Assembly: GCA_964412455.1 (NCBI GenBank)
Contig: CAYPOT010000012.1
Span: 4,953 to 68,952 of the forward strand
Origin: JAAXXJ01 sp964412455
GTDB lineage: Bacteria; Nitrospirota; UBA9217
DNA length: 64,000 nucleotides
Direction: 5' to 3'
Both the position numbers and the translations under genes were made by a program. Positions 18,221 to 27,086 of the stretch are shown here, piece after piece. The notes beneath the pieces were generated by a model. The model was not told where the DNA came from and searched no databases. It saw only the letters and a program-made list of their open reading frames with translations. Positions within the stretch are counted from its first letter, which is position 1. Each line of letters opens with the position of its first letter.

Positions 18221-18288
18221 TTTGTAGGGCAAGGCTTCAGCCTTGCTAACCACCGAAATGCCGCAACCCTAAAGGGTTGCCTTACAAA
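18221..18288. repeat. MITE-like element with terminal inverted repeats
   Basis: The 68-base unit starts TTTGTAGGGCAA and ends TTGCCTTACAAA, terminal arms that pair with one mismatch. Inside are two tight hairpins, GCAAGGCT/AGCCTTGC and GCAACCCT/AGGGTTGC. The second hairpin resembles part of the nuoL-nuoM element. It has no coding content. Confidence 0.65.
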
Positions 18289-18355
18289 AGAGCGGATTTT
18301 TTGTTCTCCGTTGTGAGCCGAAGGCTCCTAAGTGCTTCTTACCGATTGTCGACAA

Positions 18356-20149
18356 TTAATGATACGCCGTGCCTGTTGTTGTTCTCTCCTCGTACTTCTT
18401 GCGTTCCTTCCCGTAGATCGCCTTGTTCCTGACGGCCGGGATCGAAAAATCGCCCTTTGCCCGCCACTTGTCCTTCAGGTAATACCACGGGGCGAAGTCT
18501 TCGATCTTCCAGCCTTCCTTGACCTTGATCTCCGTCGTTGCCTGCACGTCTTTTATGAACAGCCCCTTTTTATCAGCTATCACGGTATGTTTTCCCTCAA
18601 AGGGCTCGGCGCCTTGATCGTTATACTTCCACGAAACCTCCTGTCGCTGCTCCCCGTCCCTGGTGTGGCAGCTCTCGCAGCTCCTCGATTTCCCATACTT
18701 GTGGGACAGCTTGTCCAACTGGATCCATGCAAGGGCATTGTCATTCGCGGGCAGCCCGCTCAGGAGCCCCACAAAGGCGTATGCATCGTCCGTCCGGTCG
18801 AGGTCGGGGAGACTTGCCGGGAACCGCCAGCCAAGCCCCGGTTTCAGATCGCCCGCGGTCTTCTGATTCAGAACAGCCATGGCATAGGGTTTCACCGGGA
18901 TCCATTTACCCTTCTGGTCCTTGATTAAAATCGGCTCCTTCATAACACCGTAATATTCCTTATATTTGAAGAATGGCGTTTTGGTTCCGGCCATCTTGCC
19001 CGGTCCCCAGAAGGTGCCGGCATACGCGCCGACATCCTGAATATGGCATGCCTCGCAGGTCACTTTTTTATGGACCGACGTTGAGATGGACTTCACCGCA
19101 GGGTCATGACATTTTGTACAGGCCGCCTGTCTTCTCACCTGTCCGTGGAGAAGCGTTTTGTCCTTTGCCGGGGTGTCGTGGCAATCAGTGCACGAAAGTC
19201 CCTTCGAAAAATGGATGTCCGGGACCGCGCCCTTCGGATTCGCATACTCGCCGCCGATGTAACCGCCGCCCCTCCTTCGGTCCTCGGGGCCTGCGTGGCA
19301 GAGAGAGCCCCTCCCGCCGCCGTAACAGGTCTGGGGCGATATATTTTTTGTAAATGTGTGAGAACCTCTGGAGGGATCGTTCGGATCTTTCTTCTTAGGA
19401 CTGAAATGGCAGTCCAGGCATCCCGCATGGCAGGTATTGCATGCCTTCTGATTCATCAGCGCCATTTCCCTCGTGAACGGGACCATGGCGTCCTTTGCGA
19501 TCTCTTCCTGCCCGTCAACAAACCAGGCACCGCAGTTATGGGGGCCCCTCGTCTTGTCGGTCCAGGTCTTGTACTGGCTTTGTTTTGCGTTGTGCCCCAT
19601 TGCAGTCTTTTTGAATTCCTCGGCCTGTTTCGGGTGGCATGCTCCGCAGGTCTTATCCTGAACAGCATCGTTGAAGGAAAGGGTCTCGGGGTCCTTGTCG
19701 TGGTAGAGGATGGTGTTCACCTCCGGATCTTTGACGAGTTTCCCGTCCTTTTCGACCATGGGAAGAAGCTCGGCCATGGGGTTCTTTCCCCTCGGCTCCA
19801 GGGATTCCGGTTTGTAGTTTTCGAGTTTGTCCCTCGTTACCGCCTGAAAGCCCTTTGCCTTCACATAATAAAGCCTGAGCAATCCTTTATGCGCGCCTTC
19901 CTTTGTTGCGTCTGAAGAATTACCGAGATGACAGTCAGTGCACGAGGCGGGCATCTTTGTCTGTTTCTCCACTTCCTGCTGAGTTACGGAAAACTGTGGA
20001 AATCCCAGCTCCCTCATTTTTACCGCATCGCCGTGGCAGGAAAGACAGCTATTCACACTCGGAGGTTTCTGCTGAGCAATGGTTCTGTCGGCGGCGATGA
20101 GCAACGAGAGACTGCAGAATACAAGCGCGAGCATTCCTTTTTTCTTCAT
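18356..20149 (-). CDS. Secreted multiheme c-type cytochrome, nine CXXCH motifs
   Basis: The 597-residue protein has a signal peptide (residues 1-25) and nine CXXCH heme sites, near residues 35, 70, 168, 237, 244, 320, 344, 365 and 491. A tenth possible site is unusual: Cys275 and Cys284-His285 are eight residues apart (CYGGGRGSLCH). The long stretch 370-490 is heme-free and rich in aromatic residues, perhaps a substrate or packing domain. It is likely periplasmic and moves electrons in anaerobic respiration. I considered an ExtKL-like or octaheme reductase relation but cannot confirm either. It appears to be a single gene. Confidence 0.85.
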   Translation of the reverse strand: MKKKGMLALVFCSLSLLIAADRTIAQQKPPSVNSCLSCHGDAVKMRELGFPQFSVTQQEVEKQTKMPASCTDCHLGNSSDATKEGAHKGLLRLYYVKAKGFQAVTRDKLENYKPESLEPRGKNPMAELLPMVEKDGKLVKDPEVNTILYHDKDPETLSFNDAVQDKTCGACHPKQAEEFKKTAMGHNAKQSQYKTWTDKTRGPHNCGAWFVDGQEEIAKDAMVPFTREMALMNQKACNTCHAGCLDCHFSPKKKDPNDPSRGSHTFTKNISPQTCYGGGRGSLCHAGPEDRRRGGGYIGGEYANPKGAVPDIHFSKGLSCTDCHDTPAKDKTLLHGQVRRQAACTKCHDPAVKSISTSVHKKVTCEACHIQDVGAYAGTFWGPGKMAGTKTPFFKYKEYYGVMKEPILIKDQKGKWIPVKPYAMAVLNQKTAGDLKPGLGWRFPASLPDLDRTDDAYAFVGLLSGLPANDNALAWIQLDKLSHKYGKSRSCESCHTRDGEQRQEVSWKYNDQGAEPFEGKHTVIADKKGLFIKDVQATTEIKVKEGWKIEDFAPWYYLKDKWRAKGDFSIPAVRNKAIYGKERKKYEERTTTGTAYH

Positions 20150-20291
20150 AATTTTGTTGCCCCCTTATCGGTTGATGAGAGCATCCGTGTCCAGCTCGTC
20201 TCTCTCTGCGCCCATCTCGGTCATCGGCGTCATGCTTCCCCCTGAGACAGACAGTTCCATTGAAGCAAATACGCGAGGCAGGAGCATTCGC

Positions 20292-21419
20292 CTATTCCAG
20301 AAGCTTCTTCATACTGACCCGCATTCTGTCCAGTGACTTGGCGAGGGTCTCCAGCTCATCGTTCGACTTGATCTCTATCTTGTCGGCAAGTTTGCCCATG
20401 GAGACAGCATCGGCCGCGTTCGTCAACGCGATCACAGGGTTGATGACGCTCTTCCTCAGGCTGAGGTTGATCACCACGGAGACCAGCAGCAGAATAGACG
20501 TATAGACCGCGATATTGATTATCAACGTTCTTCTGATCTTGGCCAGAACCGCCGTGCGGTCCATGAAAACACCTAGAAACCCGACGGCCTTGCCGGAGTA
20601 ATCGGTGAGCGACGAGAGGGCGACATAATACGCCCTGCCACCGGCGGTCGCATGGTCGATATACGAGCGACGTCCAGCGACCTGCGCCGCGGTCAGCATG
20701 CTTGGCCGCAGGATTTCCTGTGTCAGGGCCGGGTTGGTGGAATAAAAGGGAGCGTAGTTTGCGATTATCTTCACGTTTTTCTGCCACTCCTGCCAGACCT
20801 GCGTGGCCGCATCCTGAGAGATCAACACGGTAACGTCCGTGTTGAACACTTTCTTCGCGTCCTCAAGCGCCGGCGCCAGTTCGCCTCCGAACTCCACCGA
20901 CCCAACATGGTTACCCTTGGAAAAGACCGGTTCCACCCCCCGGAGCCCGATACCGGCGCGTCCGATCTCGATCCCCCGCACTCCCGTCTTTTTATCGTTC
21001 ACCGCGAGGACCGTGAACCTGAACGACGACAGGTCGTCCCCATACTTTTCCGGCTGGTGCACCCGTAAAAACGACATGGCGGGCGGCTTATGGAACTGGA
21101 ACTGGGCAAGCCCGAATTTTTTCTTCAGAATATCGAACCCCGGTAAAAACTCGAAAATCAGCTTTTGCCGGTCGCCTCTGCCGAAGGCGTCGGCCGCGGT
21201 GGGCATCCCGGCGACGAGGGTCGCCATCTGCTGATAGAGGTCCATGCGGGCGTTCAGGATGCCCTGAGCGGTGCTGAGGACGCCTTTGAGTGTTTCCTCC
21301 GCTTCATCTTTAACGAGCGAGACCTGTGAGTAGTAATTGAACACCGCCAAGCCGCTCATGACAACCACCAGAATGACTATCACCGGAAGAATCGTTTTGG
21401 ATTTCAGGCCTCGCTTCAT
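20292..21419 (-). CDS. Cache-HAMP membrane sensor without an output domain
   Basis: The 375-residue protein looks like the front half of a chemoreceptor. One helix lies at 10-30, a large periplasmic double-Cache-like ligand domain at about 35-285, a second helix near 293-315, and then a HAMP domain (NPVIALTNAADAVSMGKLADKI) that ends at the C-terminus. There is no methyl-accepting, kinase or cyclase domain. Output must therefore come from partners, probably the receiver and DUF4388-like proteins encoded just downstream. A similar stand-alone HAMP protein is at 42704. Confidence 0.85.
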   Translation of the reverse strand: MKRGLKSKTILPVIVILVVVMSGLAVFNYYSQVSLVKDEAEETLKGVLSTAQGILNARMDLYQQMATLVAGMPTAADAFGRGDRQKLIFEFLPGFDILKKKFGLAQFQFHKPPAMSFLRVHQPEKYGDDLSSFRFTVLAVNDKKTGVRGIEIGRAGIGLRGVEPVFSKGNHVGSVEFGGELAPALEDAKKVFNTDVTVLISQDAATQVWQEWQKNVKIIANYAPFYSTNPALTQEILRPSMLTAAQVAGRRSYIDHATAGGRAYYVALSSLTDYSGKAVGFLGVFMDRTAVLAKIRRTLIINIAVYTSILLLVSVVINLSLRKSVINPVIALTNAADAVSMGKLADKIEIKSNDELETLAKSLDRMRVSMKKLLE

Positions 21420-21469
21420 ATTGCCCTCCTTATGTTAGATCGTTCTATCGTGTGATCGTGCTGACGTCC

Positions 21470-21859
21470 TCAGGCTGTGTGTCCATGGCCCATTAATCCA
21501 AGCTCATTCAATGCTTCCGAAAGCGTCCTGAACGAGACCGGCTTCTCAAAATAGTAGTCGGCGCGGAGATGATAGGCGTCCTTCATCACATCGGACCCGC
21601 CATAGCCTGTCATGATGATGACCTTGGTATCATTGTCGCGGGCCTTGATAAAGTCGAGGATCGCCAGCCCATCCCGGGACAGCGCCCCCCCCAGACGGAC
21701 ATCGGCGATCACCGCGTCATAGCGCACGGTCCTCACCAGCAGCATCGCCTGCTCGTAGGTGTCGGCGGTGTCCACATGGAGCCTCGGTCCATTCAGCATC
21801 TTTCTCATGGGATGTAAAAAAGCGACCTCATCGTCGACGATCAGGATGTTCCGGTGCAT
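21470..21859 (-). CDS. Single-domain response regulator
   Basis: The 129 residues form one receiver domain: acidic pair in IVDDE, acceptor Asp in AVIADVRLGGALS, conserved Thr in IIMTGYGG, and Lys in FEKPVS. There is no DNA-binding or enzymatic domain. It lies 50 bases after the Cache-HAMP sensor and 18 bases before the DUF4388-like gene, in the same direction. The four genes at 20.3-22.9 kb read as one signalling group. Confidence 0.9.
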   Translation of the reverse strand: MHRNILIVDDEVAFLHPMRKMLNGPRLHVDTADTYEQAMLLVRTVRYDAVIADVRLGGALSRDGLAILDFIKARDNDTKVIIMTGYGGSDVMKDAYHLRADYYFEKPVSFRTLSEALNELGLMGHGHTA

Positions 21860-21877
21860 GGAGGCTCCTCTCCTAAG

Positions 21878-22453
21878 CTATGAAATGATCTTGGCTGCCT
21901 CTTTGAGGAACTCGTTACGATCGTCGGGGTTCTCTATTTCGTCTTTCAGGAGGTCGGCGAGACGGAGGAAATCTTCCCGTGAAGGCGGTGACGAAGCACG
22001 CCACTTCTGTTCGATGGTTCGCGAGAACACCTTGGCGCCTGCGGGGCCGATCTGCCTGACCAGCGCCAGTTTGATGTTTTCCTGCGCCGCTGCGGAAACG
22101 CCGGCGGTCTGCGCGCCGGAAGGCCGGCTGCCGCCTGTTTCCGGAAAGGAGGACGCCTCCACGGCCTTGTCGGACGCCCGGAAGAACTGGATGATGTCAG
22201 CCAGCGGGGGCAGGTTCCCGTCCTGGACGTTCAGCGACACCTCGGGCATGAAAAAGTACTGCGAAAATTCCTGTCCAACCGCCTGGGCCAGGCACTCCTT
22301 TCCTTTCACGCTGCCGCAGGTGACGTGATAGAGCTGTCCCTCCCGGAAGAACAGTTTTAGCTGAGTATTGGCGTCTTTTACGGCAATGGAGAGAAGTCCG
22401 CTTTTTCCGCTCCGATTGATCTCCGCTATGAATTCAGACAGTCCGGTTTTCAT
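21878..22453 (-). CDS. DUF4388/PATAN-like signalling adaptor
   Basis: The 191-residue protein has an N-terminal part (about 1-100) with the pattern of DUF4388 or PATAN domains: a short strand, SGKSGLLSIAVKD, then LKLFFREGQLYHVTCG and KGKECLAQ. A Ser/Ala/Pro-rich linker follows. The C-terminal part (IKLALVRQIGPAGAKVFSRTI) resembles the small IGP-A helical domain often found with DUF4388. In other bacteria such proteins pair with CheY-like receivers to control pili or gliding. That role is an inference here. The assignment is by pattern only. Confidence 0.6.
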   Translation of the reverse strand: MKTGLSEFIAEINRSGKSGLLSIAVKDANTQLKLFFREGQLYHVTCGSVKGKECLAQAVGQEFSQYFFMPEVSLNVQDGNLPPLADIIQFFRASDKAVEASSFPETGGSRPSGAQTAGVSAAAQENIKLALVRQIGPAGAKVFSRTIEQKWRASSPPSREDFLRLADLLKDEIENPDDRNEFLKEAAKIIS

Positions 22454-22527
22454 GGTTTTTTATTCTCCCTGCGGACCGGTGTTCGAAAGCACGAGGCAGG
22501 TTCTATCTCCTGCGGCGTTACTTCGCG

Positions 22528-22896
22528 TTACTTTTGTTTCAGGTGCTTTTTGACGGCGACCAGCAGATCAAGGGGCGTGAAGGGTTTCGTGAGGTATTCG
22601 GTGGCGCCCTGTTTGAGCCCCCAGGCCTTATCGCTTTCCTGATTTTTTGAGCTTATCATGATGATGGGGAGGCCCTTGAGCTTTTCATCCGCTCTCAGAT
22701 TTCGGCATACCTGAAACCCATTTTTTTTCGGCATGATGACATCCAGAATCACCAGGTCCACCGACTCTGTCCTCGCCTTCCGCTCGGCTTCTTCGCCATC
22801 CACGGCCATAATGACCTCATGACTGGTCTCTTTCAGGATGTCTTTTATCATGTGAAGTTCGGTAGCGCTGTCTTCTGCCACGAGTATTCTTGCCAT
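22528..22896 (-). CDS. CheY/PilH-like response regulator
   Basis: This is a 122-residue stand-alone receiver: VAEDSATE, acceptor in LVILDVIMPKKNGFQVCR, SSKNQ for the switch Ser, and TKPFTP for the Lys. The MPKKNGFQ and GATEYLTKPF wording is close to the PilG/PilH type of twitching-motility regulators. It is the first gene of the four-gene group on the minus strand, so it would be translated before the DUF4388-like adaptor. Confidence 0.9.
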   Translation of the reverse strand: MARILVAEDSATELHMIKDILKETSHEVIMAVDGEEAERKARTESVDLVILDVIMPKKNGFQVCRNLRADEKLKGLPIIMISSKNQESDKAWGLKQGATEYLTKPFTPLDLLVAVKKHLKQK

Positions 22897-23199
22897 TACA
22901 CTCTCCTCGAAGAATAGTTTATTGTCCCGGGAGAAATTTACATCAGGGGTTTCTTAAAGGATCATCTTCTCCGGCCCTGGTCCAGGTCCCCTTGTGTCCG
23001 GCATTTCGGCGGAACAGATCACTCTTTATCCATACCCGGAAGAGACTACGGATCCCATTAAGAGCGGACTTGATGTCATGGGCGGTTCTCTTCAGTTTAA
23101 ACAAATGCAAGGACGTTGCCACGAGGAATTGGTTGATAAATCAATGAGGGTATGGAAGAGGTAAAGCACCGTTGTCCCGAACCGGCCAGAAAAGAAAGG
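22897..23199. other. Gene-free spacer
   Basis: Frames here are short and unconvincing. Read on the minus strand, about 23090-22970 gives RTAHDIKSALNGIRSLFRVW, faintly like an H-box helix of a kinase, but there is no start, length or partner domain. I do not call a gene. No terminator with a T run was seen. Confidence 0.4.
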
Positions 23200-24885
23200 C
23201 TACTGTGCTGTTCCGGCCAGCGTGTCCCGGCCGAAGACCGCCAGAAAGGTCTTGTAACGGAATATCCCGGTGTCCGTGGTGAACGCTGCCAGTAAACGAG
23301 GGCCGCCCTGCCGGACAGACCCTGTGCCCGGGAACGGCTCGCTCGATATGACAACAACAGGCATTGCGTCATGTTCCGCGGCTTCCCCATAAAACGGCGG
23401 CAGCGGGAAGTCCCAGGAAAATCGCAGCGGCGATCGTTCTATATGCTCCGGCTGCGGGCGCACCAGATGATCCCGGTGGTAGATGATACGTTTCCGTGTG
23501 TAGAGGTCCAGGAGCGGAATGGCCATCTCGGTATTCCCGGTGGAGGTTCTTTGCGGACGGACATGGACGACCACGGTATCCCCGGGCAGGGTATCGAGAT
23601 ACTGTCCCGCTTCACGAAGGTTTGCCATGCTCGTCCCGTTGAGAAAGGGAAGATAGGCGCCCCATGCGATCGCAAGGGACGCGGCAAGGACGCAGAATAC
23701 GATGAATCGTTTGACCTCGCGGTCGTTCACGACTGTGAGCCCGTAAGCGGCCATGAGCGAGAACAGCGGAAAGAGCGGCAGCATGTACCGTATCCTGCCG
23801 GCGGGGAGCGCCAGCATCAGCACGGCGAACCAGGCCGGGATGAGCAAGCGGATGTCCCTGCGCTGTATCGCGACCGGCACGGCGACCAGCGCCGAAAGGG
23901 TTGCCAGGGGATGGATCTGAAAGAAGAACGTGGAGACAATGCTTTCCTGCCACCTGCCGAACGCCGGCAGCTGATACTCGCGGAGCAGGCGCACCTGGTC
24001 CATGAACACATCGTATTTCGCGAAGAACAGGAGACCCGACAGCACGGCGGCCGCGGCGAAAACCGCGGCCGAACGACGAACGGCCGACCGCTCTCCCTGT
24101 TTTGCCAGCACGAGCGTGACGACCGGCAACACGAACAGCATGGGCCCTGCCGAGTATTTTGCAAAGATGGCGAGAGTGACGACCCCTGCTGACGCGGCTA
24201 TCCGCAGAGGACCGCCCTTTTTCAGGGCGCTCAGGAACGTATAAAGCGAGAGCGTCAGGAGGAACATGAACGGAACATCAACGAGCACCAGCGGAGCCTG
24301 GACCAGAAGATACGGGATGCCGGGAAGGAACAATGCGGCAAGAAGGCCGGTCTCGCGGTCCCACAGGGACTTGCCGATAAGATAGGAAAAGACGACGGTG
24401 AGGGAGAAGAGTGTCGTCGTAAATATCTGGAGGTAGATCCTTGTCTCTCCCAGATATCTGAATATCAGGCCGTGGAAGAACGGCACGACCGGAAGATCGG
24501 TCCAGGCCCCTGTTTCCGCTCCCCATGATGTGAAGAAGGAAACAATCCCATACTGTTCGAGCTGCTTCGCCTGAAGGACATACCGCGCCGAATCGAGGAT
24601 GGACTCCGGCGCTCCCCAGAGAGGCACGACGGCAAGAAAAGAGAGGCCGAACAGGAACGGGAGCGGATGCCGGTCGGGAAGCGTCATCCTCGACAGGAAG
24701 AACGCCGCGATGACGCCGAGCGCAATGAGGCCGAAGACCCGTACCATCCCGGTGCCCGCAAATACCCATCGCCAGCTTGTGAGCGTGTTGTCGTCGAAAT
24801 GACGGAAAGCGTACAGGAGGGGGAACGCGAGCACCGTCAGGAAGACAATGAGAAGAAGCTGGTCTGTCCGTTCAAGTCTGTTCAC
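23200..24885 (-). CDS. GT39-like membrane glycosyltransferase
   Basis: The 561-residue protein has about ten or more hydrophobic helices and an extramembrane C-terminal part. It fits the polyprenyl-phosphate-sugar-dependent transferase (PMT/ArnT-like) superfamily: an early luminal loop with conserved acidic residues after helix 1 (FRHFDDN) and the stretch GRIRYMLPLFPLFSLMAAYGL late in the membrane part. The frame reaches a TTG at 24945, but the GTG at 24885 follows AAGGATGGCTGGCCA and lies beyond a terminator, so it is preferred. Substrate and acceptor are unknown. Confidence 0.75.
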   Translation of the reverse strand: MNRLERTDQLLLIVFLTVLAFPLLYAFRHFDDNTLTSWRWVFAGTGMVRVFGLIALGVIAAFFLSRMTLPDRHPLPFLFGLSFLAVVPLWGAPESILDSARYVLQAKQLEQYGIVSFFTSWGAETGAWTDLPVVPFFHGLIFRYLGETRIYLQIFTTTLFSLTVVFSYLIGKSLWDRETGLLAALFLPGIPYLLVQAPLVLVDVPFMFLLTLSLYTFLSALKKGGPLRIAASAGVVTLAIFAKYSAGPMLFVLPVVTLVLAKQGERSAVRRSAAVFAAAAVLSGLLFFAKYDVFMDQVRLLREYQLPAFGRWQESIVSTFFFQIHPLATLSALVAVPVAIQRRDIRLLIPAWFAVLMLALPAGRIRYMLPLFPLFSLMAAYGLTVVNDREVKRFIVFCVLAASLAIAWGAYLPFLNGTSMANLREAGQYLDTLPGDTVVVHVRPQRTSTGNTEMAIPLLDLYTRKRIIYHRDHLVRPQPEHIERSPLRFSWDFPLPPFYGEAAEHDAMPVVVISSEPFPGTGSVRQGGPRLLAAFTTDTGIFRYKTFLAVFGRDTLAGTAQ

Positions 24886-24909
24886 TGGCCAGCCATCCTT
24901 CTGATCCGG

Positions 24910-24942
24910 AAAAAATGTCCGGCGCCGGGGAAGGCGCCGGAC
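24910..24942 (-). terminator. Intrinsic terminator after the TusA-like gene
   Basis: Perfect ten-base arms GTCCGGCGCC and GGCGCCGGAC enclose a six-base loop. On the minus strand they are followed by ATTTTTT. It separates the TusA-like gene from the membrane transferase. Confidence 0.85.
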
Positions 24943-24982
24943 CAAGGAAAGGGGGAAACTGCTCCGAAGGAGGGAGCGCTTG

Positions 24983-25210
24983 CTACCGCTGGATCAGGAA
25001 CGAATGCAGGGAACCGTCCAGGACCTCATCCAGGAGGAGAAACCCTTCTTCGCGGCAGAGCGAGGAGAGCCCATTCCCGGCGTCCTTTTCGGTCGTGATC
25101 AGTTTCAGCACCTGGCCGCGCTCCATCAATCCAAGCGTTTCGAGCGCGAGGATCCTGACCCGAAGGCCGGTGATCCCCTGTACATCCAATGTCTTGTCCG
25201 GTACTCTCAT
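24983..25210 (-). CDS. TusA-like small protein lacking the active Cys
   Basis: The 75-residue product fits the TusA/SirA fold: a first strand with LDVQGI, the helix, then ERGQVLKLITTEKDA and the final strand GSLHSFLIQR. In sulfur-carrier TusA proteins the motif after DxxG is CPxP. Here it reads TGLRV, so the sulfur-accepting Cys is missing and classic sulfur transfer is unlikely. The ATG at 25210 follows AGGAGACCC and is preferred over 25240. A terminator follows, so it is transcribed alone. Confidence 0.6.
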   Translation of the reverse strand: MRVPDKTLDVQGITGLRVRILALETLGLMERGQVLKLITTEKDAGNGLSSLCREEGFLLLDEVLDGSLHSFLIQR

Positions 25211-25398
25211 GGGTCTCCTGGCCGCTCTTTCCTGGAACACCGGTATGCAAGCGGCCCACTGCCCTTGTGTTCATTAAAGCAAAAGCGGTGCCAGAACCTA
25301 AGTAGCGGATTATCCTGACAATCGCCATTTCTGAGCACCATGCCTTGTCCCATCGAGGACAGGGACCGCGTCCTTCTCCGCAGCGGCCAGCGCGGCTC

Positions 25399-25428
25399 TT
25401 GCATATTTCCGGTGATCCCGCTTATAAT
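25399..25428 (+). promoter_or_regulatory. Sigma-70 promoter almost on the start codon
   Basis: TTGCAT (25399-25404) and a perfect TATAAT (25423-25428) are 18 bases apart. Transcription should begin six to eight bases after the -10 box, that is at or next to the ATG at 25434. No Shine-Dalgarno-like sequence lies before that ATG. This suggests a leaderless message. Confidence 0.65.
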
Positions 25429-25433
25429 GATCC

Positions 25434-27086
25434 ATGAAGCGCACACCCTGGACTGTCCTCTTCGGCGTCCTGCTCCTTGCCGCAACGGCGGGAGCGGAAC
25501 GCGCCGCCCGCACAGGAGGTCCGCCCGTGCGTCCTGCCGACGATCCCGCCACCCTGGTCTTCATCATCCCGCCGGTGGAAAACATCAGCTTCATGTATGA
25601 AAAGTTCCTGCCCCTCAAGGACCACCTCGAAAAGGCGCTCTCGCGGAAGATCGTTCTGAAGGTCGCCCAGAACCACCAGGAGGCCGTGGAAAGCATCGGC
25701 ACGGGCCGCGCGCATCTCGCTTATCTGGACCCGTCCGCCTATTGCGAGGCGAAAAGCAGGTTCGGGGTGGTCCCCCTGGCAAAACCGGTCATGGGCGGCT
25801 CATCGACCTACCGGAGCGTTATCGTCGCGCGAAGGGACTCCCCGATCAACAAGATCGTCGAAGCAAAGGGGCGGAGGCTCGCTCTCGGCAACAGCCGGTC
25901 CTCCTCTTCTTCGCTCATCCCCGCGGTCCTGTTCAAGGAGGTGGGGATCGCGCTAAAGGACTTTTCGGCCGTCGATTATCTCGAACAGGAGGACCGGATC
26001 GCGCTCTCGATCCTGGCGAAGCGGCATGATCTCGGCGGCATGAGCGAACGGGTAGCGCGAAAATATCTCGATGCCGGCCTCAAGATCATCAAAGAGTCCG
26101 AGCCCATCCCCCAGTACACCCTCTGCGCCTGTGCGTGCCTGCCCGAAGGGACGCGCGGCGCGATACGGAGGGCGCTTCTTTCCATTGGAACGACCGCGAA
26201 CGCCGGGCTCGTGGCGGCCATGAAGGACATCGACGGTTTCACACCCGCAGAGGACCGTGATTTCGACGTTGTGCGGGTGATGATCAGGAACCTCACGGGC
26301 AAGAATTACCTTCACTACGGCCCGAACGTCGTCAAGGTCGCCATCCTGCCCCTGTATTCCGCCATTACGCTCTTTGACCGATTCGATCCGCTCATGCGGT
26401 ATCTTACGAAACGAACAGGGCGCGAGTTCAAGCTGGTGATCCCCCGGGACTTTGAGGATTTCTTTGACATTATCAAACACGGCCAGGCGGAGTTCTCCTA
26501 TTCGAACCCGTACATCTATATTCAGCTCGCCGAAGGCGGGCACCTGTCCGCCTTCGCCACGACCGTCATGCAGTCCTCGGGAGATATTTTCCGGGGCATC
26601 ATCATCACCCATCGGGACAGCGCCATCAAGACCGTCGATGACCTGAAGGGCAGGAACGTCATGGTCGTCTCGTATAAATCCGCGGGCGGGTTCCTGGCGC
26701 AGAAGCTCTTTCTTCAGGGACACGGCATAGATGTGTTCAGGGACCTGAAGCTCCGCGAGGGGAAGCGCCAGGAGGAGGTCATCCTGAACGTCTATCGGAA
26801 GGCCGTGGACGCCGGCTTCGTCCGGGAGTCGGCGCTCGACGTTCTGGAGGAAGAGATCGACCTCCGGAAGATCCGCATTGTGGCGACGACCGAGTACATC
26901 GCCAACTGGCCTTTTGCCGCCACGAAAAGCGCGGGGAGCGCCATGACCGGCCTGGTGCGGAAGAAGCTGCTGGAACTGGATGACCGGAACATCCTGTCCG
27001 CGGCGAAGGTTGAGCGGTTCAAGGCGGCCGATGACCGGGATTTCGACAGTCTGAGGGAGCGGATCAAGCGATATGAGGGCCACTAG
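25434..27086 (+). CDS. Tandem PhnD-like periplasmic binding protein
   Basis: The 550-residue protein has a signal peptide (MKRTPWTVLFGVLLLAATAGA) and two PhnD-type binding modules in series, about residues 40-290 and 300-545. Each has the start of the fold (FIIPPVENISFMYEKFLPLKDHL and AILPLYSAITLFDRFDPLMRYL), a GRAHLAYLDP or GQAEFSYSNP hinge, and a VARRDSPI or ITHRDSAI strand. PhnD proteins bind phosphonates or related oxyanions, but no transporter genes are present. The 14-base overlap with the kinase gene suggests that it senses a ligand for that kinase. A first-module Cys pair (LCACACLP) is unusual. Confidence 0.85.
   Translation: MKRTPWTVLFGVLLLAATAGAERAARTGGPPVRPADDPATLVFIIPPVENISFMYEKFLPLKDHLEKALSRKIVLKVAQNHQEAVESIGTGRAHLAYLDPSAYCEAKSRFGVVPLAKPVMGGSSTYRSVIVARRDSPINKIVEAKGRRLALGNSRSSSSSLIPAVLFKEVGIALKDFSAVDYLEQEDRIALSILAKRHDLGGMSERVARKYLDAGLKIIKESEPIPQYTLCACACLPEGTRGAIRRALLSIGTTANAGLVAAMKDIDGFTPAEDRDFDVVRVMIRNLTGKNYLHYGPNVVKVAILPLYSAITLFDRFDPLMRYLTKRTGREFKLVIPRDFEDFFDIIKHGQAEFSYSNPYIYIQLAEGGHLSAFATTVMQSSGDIFRGIIITHRDSAIKTVDDLKGRNVMVVSYKSAGGFLAQKLFLQGHGIDVFRDLKLREGKRQEEVILNVYRKAVDAGFVRESALDVLEEEIDLRKIRIVATTEYIANWPFAATKSAGSAMTGLVRKKLLELDDRNILSAAKVERFKAADDRDFDSLRERIKRYEGH

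Noticed and set aside
24886..24945. TTG start for the GT39-like protein
   Set aside because: It lies beyond a perfect terminator hairpin and has no ribosome site; the GTG at 24885 is better.
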